64,000 bases of DNA from Halichondria panicea (lineage: Eukaryota; Porifera; Demospongiae; Suberitida; Halichondriidae): assembly GCF_963675165.1 (NCBI RefSeq), contig NC_087383.1, positions 2,944,979-3,008,978 of the forward strand, given 5' to 3'. Within the stretch, counting starts at the first letter, position 1, and each line of letters begins with the position of its first letter. A program made the position numbers and the translations under genes. Shown here in pieces: positions 22,441 through 35,590 of the stretch. The notes below the pieces were generated by a model. It saw only the letters and a program-made list of their open reading frames with translations, ran no database searches and was not told where the DNA came from.

Positions 22441-22576
22441 ATATTCATTTGTAAGAGTGAAACTTCTTACTACACTGTACACAGTCTCATACATACAGTA
22501 GACACTCACTTCTAGGGAATGATTACTCACGGAACAGACTCCATTGTGTATTTTGCCTAAGCCATAATCAGTACAT

Positions 22577-22790
22577 ACTGTATAGCAGGTCATTTTCGTG
22601 GGATAAAAAATCCGAGACAAAATCGTAGGCGTGGTGCAGCAGTGATTTCGTGTGTAAAAATTCCCTTTGCTTCACTGCATTGCATGCGTTCCGGTCAACC
22701 ATGCCTACGTTTTTGAGAGTGATAAATATTCGTCAAGGTTTAGCTTGCCCACGGAAACTATACCCAGGACGCTATACGTACGGTACGGTA
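22577..22790. mobile_element. Possible CTGTATAGC-end MITE
   Basis: The left block CTGTATAGCAGGTCATTTTC and the right block with GTTTCCGTGGGC (reverse complement) are weakly inverted, and the ends resemble the CCGTATAG family. Near-identical copies precede K2 (~31936-32140) and K4 (~63307-63520); K3 has only the right half. The boundaries are approximate. Confidence 0.35.
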
Positions 22791-22809
22791 TACTGTACCA
22801 CTTTATCAC

Positions 22810-25800
22810 CTGTTTCAAGTACTCTTCCTTCTCCCGTTACTTTGTAGCACTCGAATATGTCCACCCCATCCACTGCAGGCACACTGCTCTGCTCCAACTC
22901 CTCACAGCGATCCAGTGCCTTCTTGAGCTCTTCCTCCATCACAAGTCTCTCTTGAACAGCAGACTGGGTAATAGATTGCATGGTGGTCATGTACACACAC
23001 AGGTATACAGATACAACCATCACAACATCGTGGTAGTGGTACAGTAGTTATAATAAAGGTACAGTAGACTCTCGCTATTCCGACTCTCTGAAGTACGGCC
23101 TGAAATGTGGCCAACTCGATATTCTGTATACTTGCTGCCCTAAACTAGTAATTTTATACGTATACATTTTGGGTGTGGTTTAGCAGAACAACTGTGTGTG
23201 GGGGGAGTGGTAGGGGTGTACAATGAGAGGTAGGAAGCGGGATGCTCATGAACACTACAATGAAAGTTATAAAAAAGGTAAACCGTTTTGTGAGCAAACA
23301 CAGCTGTGGGATTACATTGTAATAGAGAGGAAACGATTCATTATCTTTATTTATTGACAAAACCGCAAAATTAGTCATTAATATTCGAGGTAGGTTGATT
23401 ATAAGCCGCGGCTATTTTCTGAAATGCAAACTACCGCGCTCTTCTGGCCAAGTTGCACTGTCCCAAGGGTGGCCGGATTAACGAGAGTCTACTGTACATG
23501 TATTAATTATACAGTATTCACCGAGTGTATACATGTACATGCTAAACTCACATCTGAGTTGCTGTTGGCCAGTTCCAATTCTCTCACCAGCTCAGCCATG
23601 ACACCTGGGTCCATGATTTGAGACCTCTCGAGCAGCTTCTCCTCCAACTCCCTCAGCAGGTCATCCTCTAGACATTGAATGGTCTCACTCTTCTCCTCAA
23701 CCTGACAGGGGAACATCAATAAGTTGCTGCCAGGTGGAGAATACTCGACATACAACAGTGACGTGCATGTACAGTCAACTACTGAATCTGGCAATGAAAT
23801 TTAACGGTATTCTCCCACTTTGAAATAAAGGTCAGCTTAAAGTTGGACTGTAGTTAGCAAATAGTAGATCGATTTTGATTAAAGGCCAGTGAATATTCTA
23901 ACCACTGCACATGTGTATCTCTCACCTCTGTGGGTGGTATAGGAACGAGGGAGGCCCTCTGATACTGTCTAGAGTTATTAAAGTAAAATATGAAGTTTGA
24001 CCAAACATTCCTCCTCTCACCTCCTGCTCATTCAGGAACTTCATGAACCTTTGAAGGACTCGTCACATGATCTTGAAAGATACGGACTTGGTTGAGGATT
24101 TGAGTGGGGCTAAAGTGAGAGAGGAGGTTGTGGGGGAGGGGCCTCAGACCAGGACTGGTGGGACGTAGTGTCACGTGAAAGAAGATTCGGACACATGGTC
24201 CTCCGTCTGGACAGCTGCTGTGAGGAGAATGAGAATTGTAAAGCACTGGAATTGAACTGTGCACAAGCACGAAATACATGTACTATTTTATTCGTACCAC
24301 ATAACTAACTAAAAATGCTCACCAATAAAACACCACACACCACTTGGTGTACAACATTTTAACGAATCTAAAAGTATACAAATGAACTTCAGTTCCTCTA
24401 GACAACCTGCCCAACCCTCCACATACACACTGGCTGGATGATGCATAAAGAAAATGGCATCTATTTTCACAGCGTTTGACCATCAAACGTATCAGAGAAT
24501 AATCTCACGCTCATATTGCTGATTTGCTTGAAATGCCCACCACCATCTTAGCAATGTACCAGCAAGGGGCTTTTGTTGTGAGCATCAATGGTAGGCCATG
24601 GCATTCAGTTGCTATTGATGAGTCACACGAAATGCAGGTACTCTCTGATAAGAACATTTTGTGCAATCAGATCTTAATTAGAAATGGGAGGCTCACTATC
24701 AAAGCCTATAAGGTGTTAGGTATTCTGAAAATAATTTTCTTCTACCAACTAGATCAAAACTATAAAGGAAACAATTTTACTTTTCCCTATAGTGAGATCT
24801 CAGCTCTCTCAACTCTGGCGACCAATACTGCTCAAAGACATTTATTCTTAAAGTGATTGAGCTCACCTTTGGTAGCGCTGACTTATCACAGCTGTCGGTC
24901 CAATTCTCCAGAACTCTGAGCTTCCCCTCGAGGTGCAACTGCAAGTGACAGAAGAGAAAATAGCTCCAATAATATTATACAATAATTAGTAGTATAGACA
25001 CTGAAAGAGCAGATTACCAGGGACATAATTATTGCAGTGCTTATAATTATAGCTGCTCAAAGTGGTCATAAAGCTTCAACAGAACAACCAACCTGTATAT
25101 TAAAATAGATGCATGTACCCTGGGAGCAATGCAGACGTCAATCAGTCAAGTATTTATTCACAGCTGTAGGCACACACTTGCCCAACCCACTCACCAGAGA
25201 GGACACCCTGATAGTGCCATCACTGTGTTCCTCATCTCTAACCTTGCTTTCAATGGTCAGCTTGTAAATCGAGGTATGAGAAAAGGCTCCAATGTAAACA
25301 CTGAAAGAGTAGTACTTCAGAAACAGACATGCAGGTTGGTTGTCCTATATTGCAGTGCTTGTACTTATAGCTAATACAAGGGTGTTCAGTCCTGCAAAGT
25401 AGACTACCTTACCATAACAACCAATCGTGATCCATTAATCTCATACATACAAAATTCAGTCCATAATAAAAGAGGGAGAGTATCGAGCGTATATCGTTAC
25501 CTTGCATCAGATGTATTCGGAGTGTAACATTACACCCTGTCTGAACAACTTATGGCATAAAATGTTTCTGCCTCGAGGTAAGTAGCGGCTTTGGGCACTT
25601 GGATTGTTTGGTTAGAAAGCAGGAAGTTACGTCACGTTCCGAATACATTTGACGCAACGTAATGCTACATTGGATACTCCCTCTCTTTTATTATGAATCG
25701 ACTCTTGCTATTAGCGGCCTCTCAAAATTGGTAAGAAACTTAATTAAGCAACTGTAATCACATGACGTACGTACATGTACCAACACCATTTTATGAAGGA

Positions 25801-26334
25801 GAGAGTATAATTATACAAAGCAGCACATTCAGCGTGGGATTAATATAAGGACTGTACATTTCCATGCAGTGCATACTGTACAATGTAACTATAGTAACTC
25901 ACACGGTTCACTCTGATAACTTAATTTGATATGATCTTCATCAAAAAAGCAACGGGAAGTTTTACTTGATTGGCTACTGTATCAGCTTGTCCCAAACTGC
26001 TCACCCGTGGCACCTGTTGCACTTACACGCTCTGACCAGCCAGGTCAACCAGGCTCTGAACACAGCGAAGGAGGTAAAATCATCATAATAACAATAACTT
26101 ATATGTACATTTACACATACATAGTCTGTACGTGTAGATCAAATTAAAGCAAAATAGTTGACCTAGTGTGTTCACAGCTGTAGGCACACACTTGCCCAAC
26201 CCCACTCACCAGAGAGGACACCCTGATAGTAGTGCCATCACTGAGTTCCTTATCTCTAACCCTGCTTTCAATGGTCAGTTTGAATATTGTGTGTGATCTG
26301 GAGTTGTGCTCGGTAGATCCAAATGTCCGGTTCT
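22810..26334 (-). pseudogene. CENP-E-like kinesin fragments K1
   Basis: Exon-like blocks with plausible splice sites, high to low. 26334-26210 (FGSTEHNSRSHTIFKLTIES) is the switch I region of a kinesin motor. ~25270-25195 is a partial second copy of the same exon. 24938-24867 encodes LEGKLRVLENWTNSCDKSAL. 24256-24021 carries QQLSRRRTMCPSLLS, comparable to the R-R-x-T-W-C-P segment after the CENP-E motor. ~23973-23925 is truncated. 23701-23552 is a coiled coil (VEEKSETIQCLEDDLLRELE). 22990-22810 is a coiled coil plus VDGVDIFECYK. The rest of the motor, including the P-loop, is absent, so this is a fragment. The kinesin identity of the motor exon is firm; CENP-E is the best fit by eye. Confidence 0.7.
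25462..25695. mobile_element. Foldback MITE with CATAATAAAAGAGG ends
   Basis: Inverted arms of about 65-70 bp: the left begins CATAATAAAAGAGGGAGAG, and the right is its near inverse ending TTTTATTATG. TA lies just inside each end, so a TA duplication is possible. A related copy is at about 39750-39930. Confidence 0.6.
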
Positions 26335-26439
26335 CTGAGCAGAAGAGATTATACACATTACCAGCACATCAGGTGCACAGGCAGCATGCATGTACATGTA
26401 CACACAAGGCTAAGTCTGAGAGCTCACACTAGGGCAGAC

Positions 26440-27478
26440 CAACAGTGGCTGTAATAAAGAGGTGACATGCTAACACAGGTTGCATGAAACCAACCCTATG
26501 GAGACTGGGCCATTAACCTGGCTACAGGGTGATCACATTAGACAGACAGGTTCACAAAGGTGCACAAGTGATAGTGACTTACTCTCCCCAATCTCAATGA
26601 GACTAGTAAATATCTTGGGGAGGGAAATCGGCTCCTCAGACAACCCAACCAACTTATGAGTTAGCCTAGCTTGCACTAATTTAAAGCCCTATTGATTATT
26701 AGTCATAAAAGTGCAACAAAAGCTGTGCTGCCTAGCAGCAGCCATTGTGAACTTTGACCGCTTTGGAGATATATAATTATATGGCAGGAAATGCAACTTC
26801 TGTTTCCTATAATTATTGGACCAAAGCTAATTCTTCAGAGGTGCACACTTAATACACGGCAATTGGAGAGTGCCAAAACTCAACTCTGCAGTTCTGGTAC
26901 TGTAAGACCTCTAATTAAGGTGACCCTCCAAATATGCGACACTCTCGAGCTTAGGTAATTTTCTGACTTCTACGACAGCTACGTTGACAATTATGTTTTA
27001 ATGTCGCGTCCTAAATGATGTAAATATAGCCACACCCTAGCATCATTTTTAGAAAACACGTTCTAGAAATCGAGGCAAGTATAGACTGAGTAGAGCTATC
27101 CATAATCAGATGCGATACCAGGTCTTCAACATAATGTTTAACCTCCAAAAGAAGCGACCTCTGGCTTAAAAAGTGTCGCTTTAATTAAAGGTATTTACGG
27201 TAATCACATTTCTTACTTGAATACGTCGGGTTCATTACTGACAGGGCCTAGGGCAGCATTCTCAGCCTTAAACTGTGCAAATTAAAAAACAGAAAACATG
27301 ATCCACGACCTTACAAACCAATTGATGAACCAGACAATAATCTATGGCTAATAAATTGACTCACCCTCTTTCCATTAGGAGAATGCTGTAATACTTTAGC
27401 AATGAGCCAGGTTTCAAAAAATCAGAACCCCATGCACCACATGCACAGTCTTTGGTGGGTGTGGTAAATGCAAAGAAA
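26440..27478. other. Duplicated non-coding spacer between K1 and NLR1
   Basis: No gene. 26941-27290 is similar to 40033-40440 (between K3 and NLR2). 27232-27285 is a decayed copy of the FEAESAALS exon of the IQGAP-like cassettes (minus strand). This shows that kinesin, NLR and IQGAP pieces were duplicated as one block. Confidence 0.55.
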
Positions 27479-27479
27479 A

Positions 27480-27519
27480 GTGGGTGTATATCAGTATTTG
27501 GCATCTGAGATACACCCAC
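27480..27519. repeat. Hairpin upstream of NLR1
   Basis: GTGGGTGTATATCA pairs with TGAGATACACCCAC, with a loop of about 11 nt. The same hairpin is at 40634-40673 upstream of NLR2, about 90-135 bp before the ATG exon in both. Confidence 0.6.
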
Positions 27520-27613
27520 TTTTTTTGCAAAAACACAATATATTTCAGAGTCTGAGATAGAGAGCTAACTCTTCAATCTATGCTGCAAGGCACAGATTTA
27601 TATATTTACTGGA

Positions 27614-28397
27614 ATGGCTACTAAAGAGCAGAACCAAGGTATAAAGAGTGTCATGTTTCCTATAAAGAATAAACCCAATGGTACTCACCTATTGTTTTGT
27701 TTCCCCAGACTCCACCACCTCGTGTCCCCCCTTCCGAGAGAGGATCCTGCTGAACCACAAGCTGTCCTCGTACAGGGACTACCTACAAAGTCGCTACAGA
27801 GCACGAGTATCCACATCAGTCACACAATGACCTCCCGTCTCAACAAAAACAATTTTCAAACTGGCCATGATTCAGAAGGAGAAAATACAGAGAGGCAGAA
27901 TTGACGATGAATTTTTTAGACTATCAATCACAGGAAAAATTGACGATATTTTACTTCAAAAAACTCCGGTTGACTTGATAAACATTTTCTCTGAGATTAG
28001 AGATAGACGAAACTTTGTGTTGATTGAAGGAGCTCCCGGCTCTGGCAAGAGCACCCTTGCTCTACACATCTGTCAGGAGTGGGCAAAGGGGAAACTGTTC
28101 CAAGAGCTCGATATTGCAATCCTCGTGAAACTAAGAGATCCCCTCGTTAGAGAAGCCATTACAATTGCTGACATACTTCCCTGCATTGATACGGCCGAAT
28201 AACAGAAGATGGAATGAAGACGCTTGCCAGACATCTAACCACCCACTGCTCTGAACTGACACGATTGTACATACCCAGACACCTAAGATCCTGTATCGAG
28301 ACAGTATTCAGGGACGCTAACAAAGAAAGGAAGAGAAATGGACTACCTGAGATTAATGTGTATGCATTTAATCTCGACCATTGCATGTACTTTTGAC
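27614..28397 (+). pseudogene. NLR-type immune receptor fragment NLR1
   Basis: Exon 1 is 27614-27638 (MATKEQNQ, donor GTATAAAG). The next exon, from 27709 (acceptor TTCCCCAG), encodes RERILLNHKLSSYRDYLQSR and a NACHT Walker A motif (IEGAPGSGKSTLALHICQEW). The DEATH-domain exon seen in NLR2 and NLR3 is missing; both flanking exons are phase 1, so the loss keeps frame. A TGA in place of Trp near 27829 stops the frame. At about 28187-28203 the NACHT sequence joins directly to the end of the LRR region (TEDGMKTLARHL, LRSCIETVFRDANKERKRNG), deleting most of NACHT and the LRRs. Intact sponge NLRs are cytosolic sensors with DEATH, NACHT and LRR domains. Confidence 0.8.
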
Positions 28398-28805
28398 AAC
28401 TATTATATTTTATTCTACAATAATAATTATCCAATATTGCTTCGAGAAAAGAAAAAAGTAGCGTACAGACATAATTATTACACGTAAAACAAAGGTCGAC
28501 GTTGTTATTAATGGAAGTTGCATTGGTCAATATAATTATAGCACATGTACAGATGGTGACGAGTGAATTCAATGCTTCAATTCCTACTGACACGGAGAGC
28601 ACGTCATGCATTAGCTGTATGTATGTAACTGAATACACAATTGTAATAATGCTATAATCTCCACCTAGCTAGCCTCCTTCACAGGCTTTCAAGAGAAGTG
28701 CGGCCTGGGCCGGGATCCGAGGCTAATCATTAATTTTATTCTAGAACAATTATTTGCTTCAGTGCACAGAAGACTAGAAGGATGTCAGCACATTACATAA
28801 CTAAA
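28398..28805. other. Non-coding stretch after NLR1
   Basis: AT-rich, no gene recognised. Its right edge is the 852-bp dispersed repeat. Confidence 0.4.
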
Positions 28806-29657
28806 CTAGTGTTCAAGCTGGCGCTGTGCTAATGCCTCTCGCCATGTTTTTGCTTTCGCTCAAAAGTATTAGAGTGTTATCTATAATGAATTTTATATTA
28901 AAGTTAGCTTATCTATATAAAGTCACTGAGAAGAAAAGACTTATTTACATGCATCTATTGTAAGTTATTATTTTTTGTATTATGTGGCTTACCAGGACAT
29001 CAAGAAAGAAGAAAATTGATTCTTCCAGGATCTGTAGTTCAGTGTATATAATATCTAAGAAGAAAAGACCTGTGTACATGCATATTGTTATCTATATTGT
29101 TATATGGTAGTGTTTTGTGGCTTACCAGGCCCTCAAGACAAAGATGATTCTGCCAGGAGGATCTGGATCTGGATCTTGGATATTATTTTCTCACACATGG
29201 GGAATGAGCGCGCATGCGCATTACATCCACAGGAATAATTAAAGGGTGTGTCCAAAGAGATCAATTTTACAAATGGCTACTGTACTGCTAGCTAGCTGTT
29301 TTAACAGATATTTTCTGAGTATTGTAGCTAACAAAAAGCTAGCGCTTTAGTGCAAGGCTAACTCATATGTTGAATAGAAAGTTTGTGCGGACAGATGATG
29401 CTATGAAAGATTCTGAAGAGACTGCAACAGCCTTCAATGTGAGTCAAACTAGCCATAACTCGAGAAAGAAGCTTTAGTTTGCTAATCCACGAATCAAAAT
29501 CCAAGAGAACGTGGCTAGAAGCCTATAGAAGCTGTTAGTTTTCGTCGCATTGTAACCGTTGAGCAGTTATAGCTGGAATACACACACACACACACAGACA
29601 GACACACACACAGTCAGCTTTACCGTATCCCTCGTGCGGCTACGCCTCGAGGCATAA
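28806..29657 (-). mobile_element. 852-bp dispersed element, copy 1
   Basis: Read on the minus strand it starts TTATGCCTCGAGGCGTAGCC and ends CACTAG. It holds a CA/GT microsatellite near its start and no coding frame. An inverted, near-identical copy of the same length lies at 34372-35223. Only the terminal ~60 bp occurs at 11274-11332 and ~41940-42012, and a diverged copy at 56090-56405. Confidence 0.8.
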
Positions 29658-29814
29658 AAACAAATCAGTTGGAATTGGTCAATATAGCACAGTAATAATG
29701 ATGGTTTAAATTCAATTCTCCCTACAGTGTGTCACAGAGATCTGTACGTATAAAACTGTCAATGAACACAATTTGCTAATGGGAATCCAATTTAACGCTC
29801 TGTCGATTTTGTTA

Positions 29815-31375
29815 ATGAGGAAGATAAGCAGATTAACGTTCACTTTGGCCCTCCCAAACATCTTCATGATTGCCAGGCCCTCGTATTGCAGCTGAAGGAG
29901 GTCCTGTGTGGGGAGAAGAGAGAGCAGTGAAACACTTCAACTGGTATAAGACAAAGAATGCATGTATTTGTAAGACAAATGAATACATGTACTTACATAC
30001 ACCGTACAAGCATACCAACACTATACCTGACACAAGGCAGTAAACTTCTTGAACACTTTACGTACCTACCATCTACCTGTACACACACCCTCACCTGGAG
30101 GACCAGCTCCACCTTCTCTATCTGCCTGACGTGATCTCAAACACAATACTTTCGAACCTGAACCTGGGCGAGTAAGAAATAATGTTCACATAATTATAGC
30201 ATAACGTTGCACATAAGGTCGTAGCAAGCGGTCAGGCTGGTCAGGTTTTGGCCTAACCACTTTAGCAGCTGGGTAGGTAATGGTCGTAAATATTGTAAAC
30301 TTGTGATAATGCGCATGCTGTTTTGGTGAGGAAAAATGATGACCTTTTTCTTAGGTAAAAAATTCACCACTGTATGCAAAAGTTCCAATAGTAGAAAAGC
30401 AGCTGACCTTTAATCAAGTTGGCCTGACCACTTTAAAGTTGCTTGCTACGCCCCTGCATGAAGATTGGGGCATAAAAATAAGTTAATAGCCTCACACTGG
30501 AGGAATTGTTAAAGTCTGGATTAGTAGTAGAGTCTGAGCTTCAGTCAAACAGTGGACAAAGTACGTACCAGAGCAATTAATGGCACATGTGATGATTATC
30601 ATGTTGTTTAATAGAAGTATGCTAGTATAACGGCTACTCAAGTATACGGAGACTCACAGAGTGGGTGGAGTATATCTCCATGAACGCTGATGTATGGATG
30701 ATTGGCTTGGTCACGTCAGAGTACTTGTCGATACCCAGCCTTCTGTCCGGGGGGTCCACTGTCGATGCTCGCAAGAACTCTCTGTGGGGGGTACAATGAG
30801 TGTATGTATATTCATACCCTCTGCATGGCAACGAAAATAGCTAATGTGCAATTTAGATCATACGATACTTTAGTAGAACACACATGGCATCATCACATGA
30901 CCATCATTCGTACATACACACTTTCAACTACAAATTCAGTTTTGGTTATCACATTTCTTATACCTAAACTTCTTGAAGACGTCCGAGTGTACGGGTTCAT
31001 TACTGACAGGGCAGCACTCTCAGCCTCAAACTGTGCAAAGGAACAGGAAAAACACGATAAACTCTTAAACCAACAGATATAACCAGACAATAATCATGGA
31101 AAGTTAACGATGCTGATTTGGCGTTTTTCACCAACAAATAATATTTAGTCCAGTACTAATTTAATGTACATAGATGCAGTGCATAATGTAGGCCATAATC
31201 TGTACAGGTATACTGTACCACTTTTATCACCTGTTGTTTGTAGCACTCAAATATCTACCCCATCGGCACACTGCTCTGATCCAACTCCTCACAGCGATCC
31301 AGTGCCTTCTTGAGCTCTTCCTCCATCACAAGTCTCTCTTGCACAGCAGACTGGGTAATAGATTGCATGGTGGTC
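29815..31375 (-). pseudogene. IQGAP-like fragment cassette I2
   Basis: Same blocks as I1: coiled-coil exon 31375-31255, FEAESAALS exon ~31030-30960, GAP-domain exon ~30790-30665 (EFLRASTVDPPDRRLGIDKY), ~30160-30090 (QIEKVELVLQ) and the last exon from 29903 (DLLQLQYEGLAIMKM, then NVNLLIFLINK). The last exon is intact here, without the I1 frameshift. The exons do not join in compatible frames (FEAES leaves phase 1, the GAP exon needs phase 2), so the cassette is not a working gene. Confidence 0.7.
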
Positions 31376-32167
31376 ATGTACACACACACAGGTATACAGA
31401 TACAACCATCACAACATCGTGGTAGTGGTACAGTAGTTATATAATTGCAGGTACATGTATTAATGAAAGCACCGCGGGTGCTGATGCCTCGGTGGAGGTG
31501 CAAAGCTACATAACATAAAGCTACACACATTATCATGATGAATATTTTTGCATTCTTGCTGCATGCAAACTCAAATTGCATGGTGGTCGATCATGTACAC
31601 ACACACACACAGGTAATACAACCACCATGTGGTAGTGGTACAGCTGTTTGCTCACTGCATTACCACAAAACAACAAAATACCATACAATGTTGCTATGCA
31701 AACAACATGTGGTCCTAAGCAATGATGGCTTCTAGCACTTGTAGGTACTTTTTGAGAGTTACAAAAATGGCTAATCTGCGAGACCCTCAAAAATTACCCA
31801 CTATAAGGTGGCATCAATATTAACTGATACAGTACCCGAAATGCAACTTTTATATGGGGAAAAAAAGGACAATAGTCTCTAGACACAATCGGCATCATGT
31901 ATTGTGTATTTTGCCTAAGCCTTAATCAGTACATACTGTATAGCAGGTCATTTTCGTGGGATAAAAAATCCGAGACAAAAACGTAGGCGTGGTGCAGCAG
32001 TGATTTTGTGTGTAAAAATTCCCTTTGCTTCACTGCATTGCATGCGTTCCGGTCAACCATGCCTACGTTTTCGTGAGTGATAAATATTCGTCAAGGTTTA
32101 GCTTGCCCACGGAAACTCTACCCAGGACGCTATACGTACGGTACGGTATACTGTACCACTTTATCAC

Positions 32168-35100
32168 CTGTTTCAAGTACTCTTCCTTCTCTCGTTACTT
32201 TGTAGCACTCGAATATGTCCACCCCGTCCACTGCAGGCACACTGCTCTGCTCCAACTCCTCACAGCGATCCAGTGCCTTCTTGAGCTCTTCCTCCATCAC
32301 AAGTCTCTCTTGCACAGCAGACTGGGTAATAGATTGCATGGTGGTCATGTACACACACACAGGTATACAGATACAACCATCACAACATCGTGGTAGTGGT
32401 ACAGTAGTTATAATAAAGGTACAGTAGACTCTCGCTATTCCAACTCTCTGAAGTACGGCCTGAAATGTGGCCAACTCGCTATTCTGTATACTTGCTGCCC
32501 CAAACTAGTAATTTTATACGTATACATTTTGGGTGTGGTTTAGCAGAAAAACTGTGTGTGGGGGAGTGGTTGGGGTGTACAATGAGAGGTAGGAAGCGGG
32601 ATGCTCATGAACACTACAATGAAAGTTATAAAAAGGAAACCGTTTTGTGAGCAAACACAGCTGTGGGATTACATTGTAATAGAGAGGAAATGATTCATTA
32701 TCTTTATTTATTATCCTCGAGACAAAACCGCAAAATTAGTCATTAATATTCGAGGTAGGTTGATTTTAAGCCGCGGCTATTTTCTGAAATGCAAACTACC
32801 GCGCTCTTCTGGCCAAGTTGCACTGTCCCAAGGGTGGCCGGATTAACGAGAGTCTACTGTATATACATGTATTAATTATACAGTATTCACCGAGTGTATA
32901 CATGTACATGCTAAACTCACATCTGCCTTGCTGTTGGCCAGTTCCAATTCTCTCACCAGCTCAGCCATGACACCTGGGTCCATGATTTGAGACCTCTCGA
33001 GCAGCTTCTCCTCCAGCTCCCTCAGCAGGTCATCCTCTAGACATTGAATGGTCTCACTCTTCTCCTCAACCTGACAAGGGAACATCAATAAGTTGCTGCC
33101 AGGTGGAGAATACTCGACATACAATAGTGACGTGCATGTACACTCAACTACTGAATCTGGCAATGAAATTTAACGGTATTCTCCCACTTTGAAATAAAGG
33201 TCAGCTTAAAGTTGGACTGTAGTAGCAAATAGTAGATCGATTTTGATTAAAGGCCAGTGAATATTCTAACCACTGCACATGTGTATCTCTCACCTCTGTG
33301 GGTGGTGTAGGAACGAGGGAGGCCCTCTGATACTGTCTAGAGGACTGGACTTCTTCTCACTGCCAATCTAGGAGGTATGAAAACAAAATATGCATTTGGT
33401 AAAGATCTGCTCCCAAACAACATTGCAATTGATCCACATTTACAGGTAAAGGGTCATTAAAGTAAAATATGAAATTTGAGCACAAACATTCCTCCTGTCA
33501 CCTCCTGCTCATTCAGGAACTTCATGAACCTGGTAGGAGTGAAGTGCATCTTGAAGGACTCGTCACATGATCTTGGAGCAAAAGATACAGACTTGGTTGA
33601 GGATTTGAGTGGGGCTAAAGTGAGAGAGGAGGTTGTGGGGGGAGGGGCCTCAGACCAGGACTGGTGGGACGTAGTGTCACGTGAAAGAAGACTCGGACAC
33701 ATGGTCCTCCGTCTGGACAGCTGCTGTGAGGAGAATGAGAATTGTAAGGCACTGGAATTGAACTGTGCACAAGCACGAAATACATGCACTATTTTATTCG
33801 CACCACATAACTGACTAAAAATGCTCACCAATAAAACACCACACACCACTTGGTGTACAACATTTTAACGAATCTAAAAGTATACAAATGAACATCTGCT
33901 CCTCTGCTCCTCTAGATAACCTGCCCAACCCTCCACATACACACTGGCTGGATCATGCATAAAAAAAATGGCATCTATTTTCACAGCATTTGACCATCAA
34001 ACGTATCAGAGAATAATCTCACGCCCATATTGCTGATTTGCTTGAAATGCCCACTACCATCTTAGCAATGTACCAGCAGGGGCTTTTGTTGTGAGCATCA
34101 ATGGTAGGCCATGGCATTTAGTTGCTATTGATGAGTCACATGAAATGCAGGTACTCTCTGATAAGAAGATCTTAATTGGACTGTTTGTGTCTGAAATGGG
34201 AGGCTTACTACAACTTCATATCAGCTAAAGCCTACAAGGTGTTAGGGCCTTCTGAAAATATGATTTCTTCTACCAACTTGATCAAAACTATATAAGAAAC
34301 AATTTTACTTTTCCCTAGTGAGATCTCAGCTCTCTCAACTCTGGCGACCAATTACTGCTAAAATACATTTATTATGCCTCGAGGCGTAGCCGCACGAGGG
34401 ATACGGTAAAGCTGACTGTGTGTGTGTCTGTCTGTGTGTGTGTGTGTGTATTCCAGCTATAACTGCTCAACGGTTACAATGCGACGAAAACTAACAGCTT
34501 CTATAGGCTTCTAGCCACGTTCTCTTGGATTTTGATTCGTGGATTAGCAAACTAAAGCTTCTTTCTCGAGTTATGGCTAGTTTGACTCACATTGAAGGCT
34601 GTTGCAGTCTCTTCAGAATCTTTCATAGCATCATCTGTCCGCACAAACTTTCTATTCAACATATGAGTTAGCCTTGCACTAAAGCGCTAGCTTTTTGTTA
34701 GCTACAATACTCAGAAAATATCTGTTAAAACAGCTAGCTAGCAGTACAGTAGCCATTTGTAAAATTGATCTCTTTGGACACACCCTTTAATTATTCCTGT
34801 GGATGTAATGCGCATGCGCGCTCATTCCCCATGTGTGAGAAAATAATATCCAAGATCCAGATCCAGATCCTCCTGGCAGAATCATCTTTGTCTTGAGGGC
34901 CTGGTAAGCCACAAAACACTACCATATAACAATATAGATAACAATATGCATGTACACAGGTCTTTTCTTCTTAGATATTATATACACTGAACTACAGATC
35001 CTGGAAGAATCAATTTTCTTCTTTCTTGATGTCCTGGTAAGCCACATAATACAAAAAATAATAACTTACAATAGATGCATGTAAATAAGTCTTTTCTTCT

Positions 35101-35317
35101 CAGTGACTTTATATAGATAAGCTAACTTTAATATAAAATTCATTATAGATAACACTCTAATACTTTTGAGCGAAAGCAAAAACATGGCGAGAGGCATTAG
35201 CACAGCGCCAGCTTGAACACTAGTTCTTAAAGTGATTGAGCTCACCTTTGGTAGCGCTGACTTATCACAGCTGTTGGTCCAATTCTCCAGAACTCTGAGC
35301 TTCCCCTCGAGATGCAA
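32168..35317 (-). pseudogene. CENP-E-like kinesin fragments K2
   Basis: Blocks, high to low: 35317-35246 (LEGKLRVLENWTNSCDKSAL), 33762-33502 (SRRRTMCPSLLS ... RFMKFLNEQ), 33367-33294 (IGSEKKSSPLDSIRG), 33070-32921 (VEEKSETIQCLEDDLLRELE) and ~32350-32168 (QERLVMEEELKKALDRCEEL). All have AG/GT borders. The motor exon is missing and an 852-bp element sits between the first two. This is the best-preserved kinesin-tail copy in the window. Confidence 0.7.
34372..35223 (+). mobile_element. 852-bp dispersed element, copy 2
   Basis: Starts TTATGCCTCGAGGCGTAGCC and ends GAACACTAG, followed by TTCTTAAAG. The unoccupied site in K3 (ACATTTATTCTTAAAG at about 39027-39042) shows a precise insertion with at most a 2-bp TT duplication. 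The end CTAG and the absent or tiny duplication recall Helitrons, but the start is not TC and no good 3' hairpin is seen, so it is unclassified. Confidence 0.75.
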
Positions 35318-35590
35318 CTGCAAGTGACAGAAGATTTAAGTTGAGGTTGAGAAAAGAGTTTCATGCAATAAAGTTAGAAGACACTGAATAAGCAGATTAC
35401 CAGATAAAGTACAGCATAATTATGTTCTGGACAGGAAATTGTCCGGGTATAATTGGAACAGATTTTTATAGCGCATGCGAAGTGTCCGGGAATAAGCATG
35501 CAGCTGCATACGAGTGAGCTAAGTTTAATAGAACAAGGTACGACTGAATAGTTGCACTAGCTATCTAAAACTAGTTACACAGAGAAAAAA

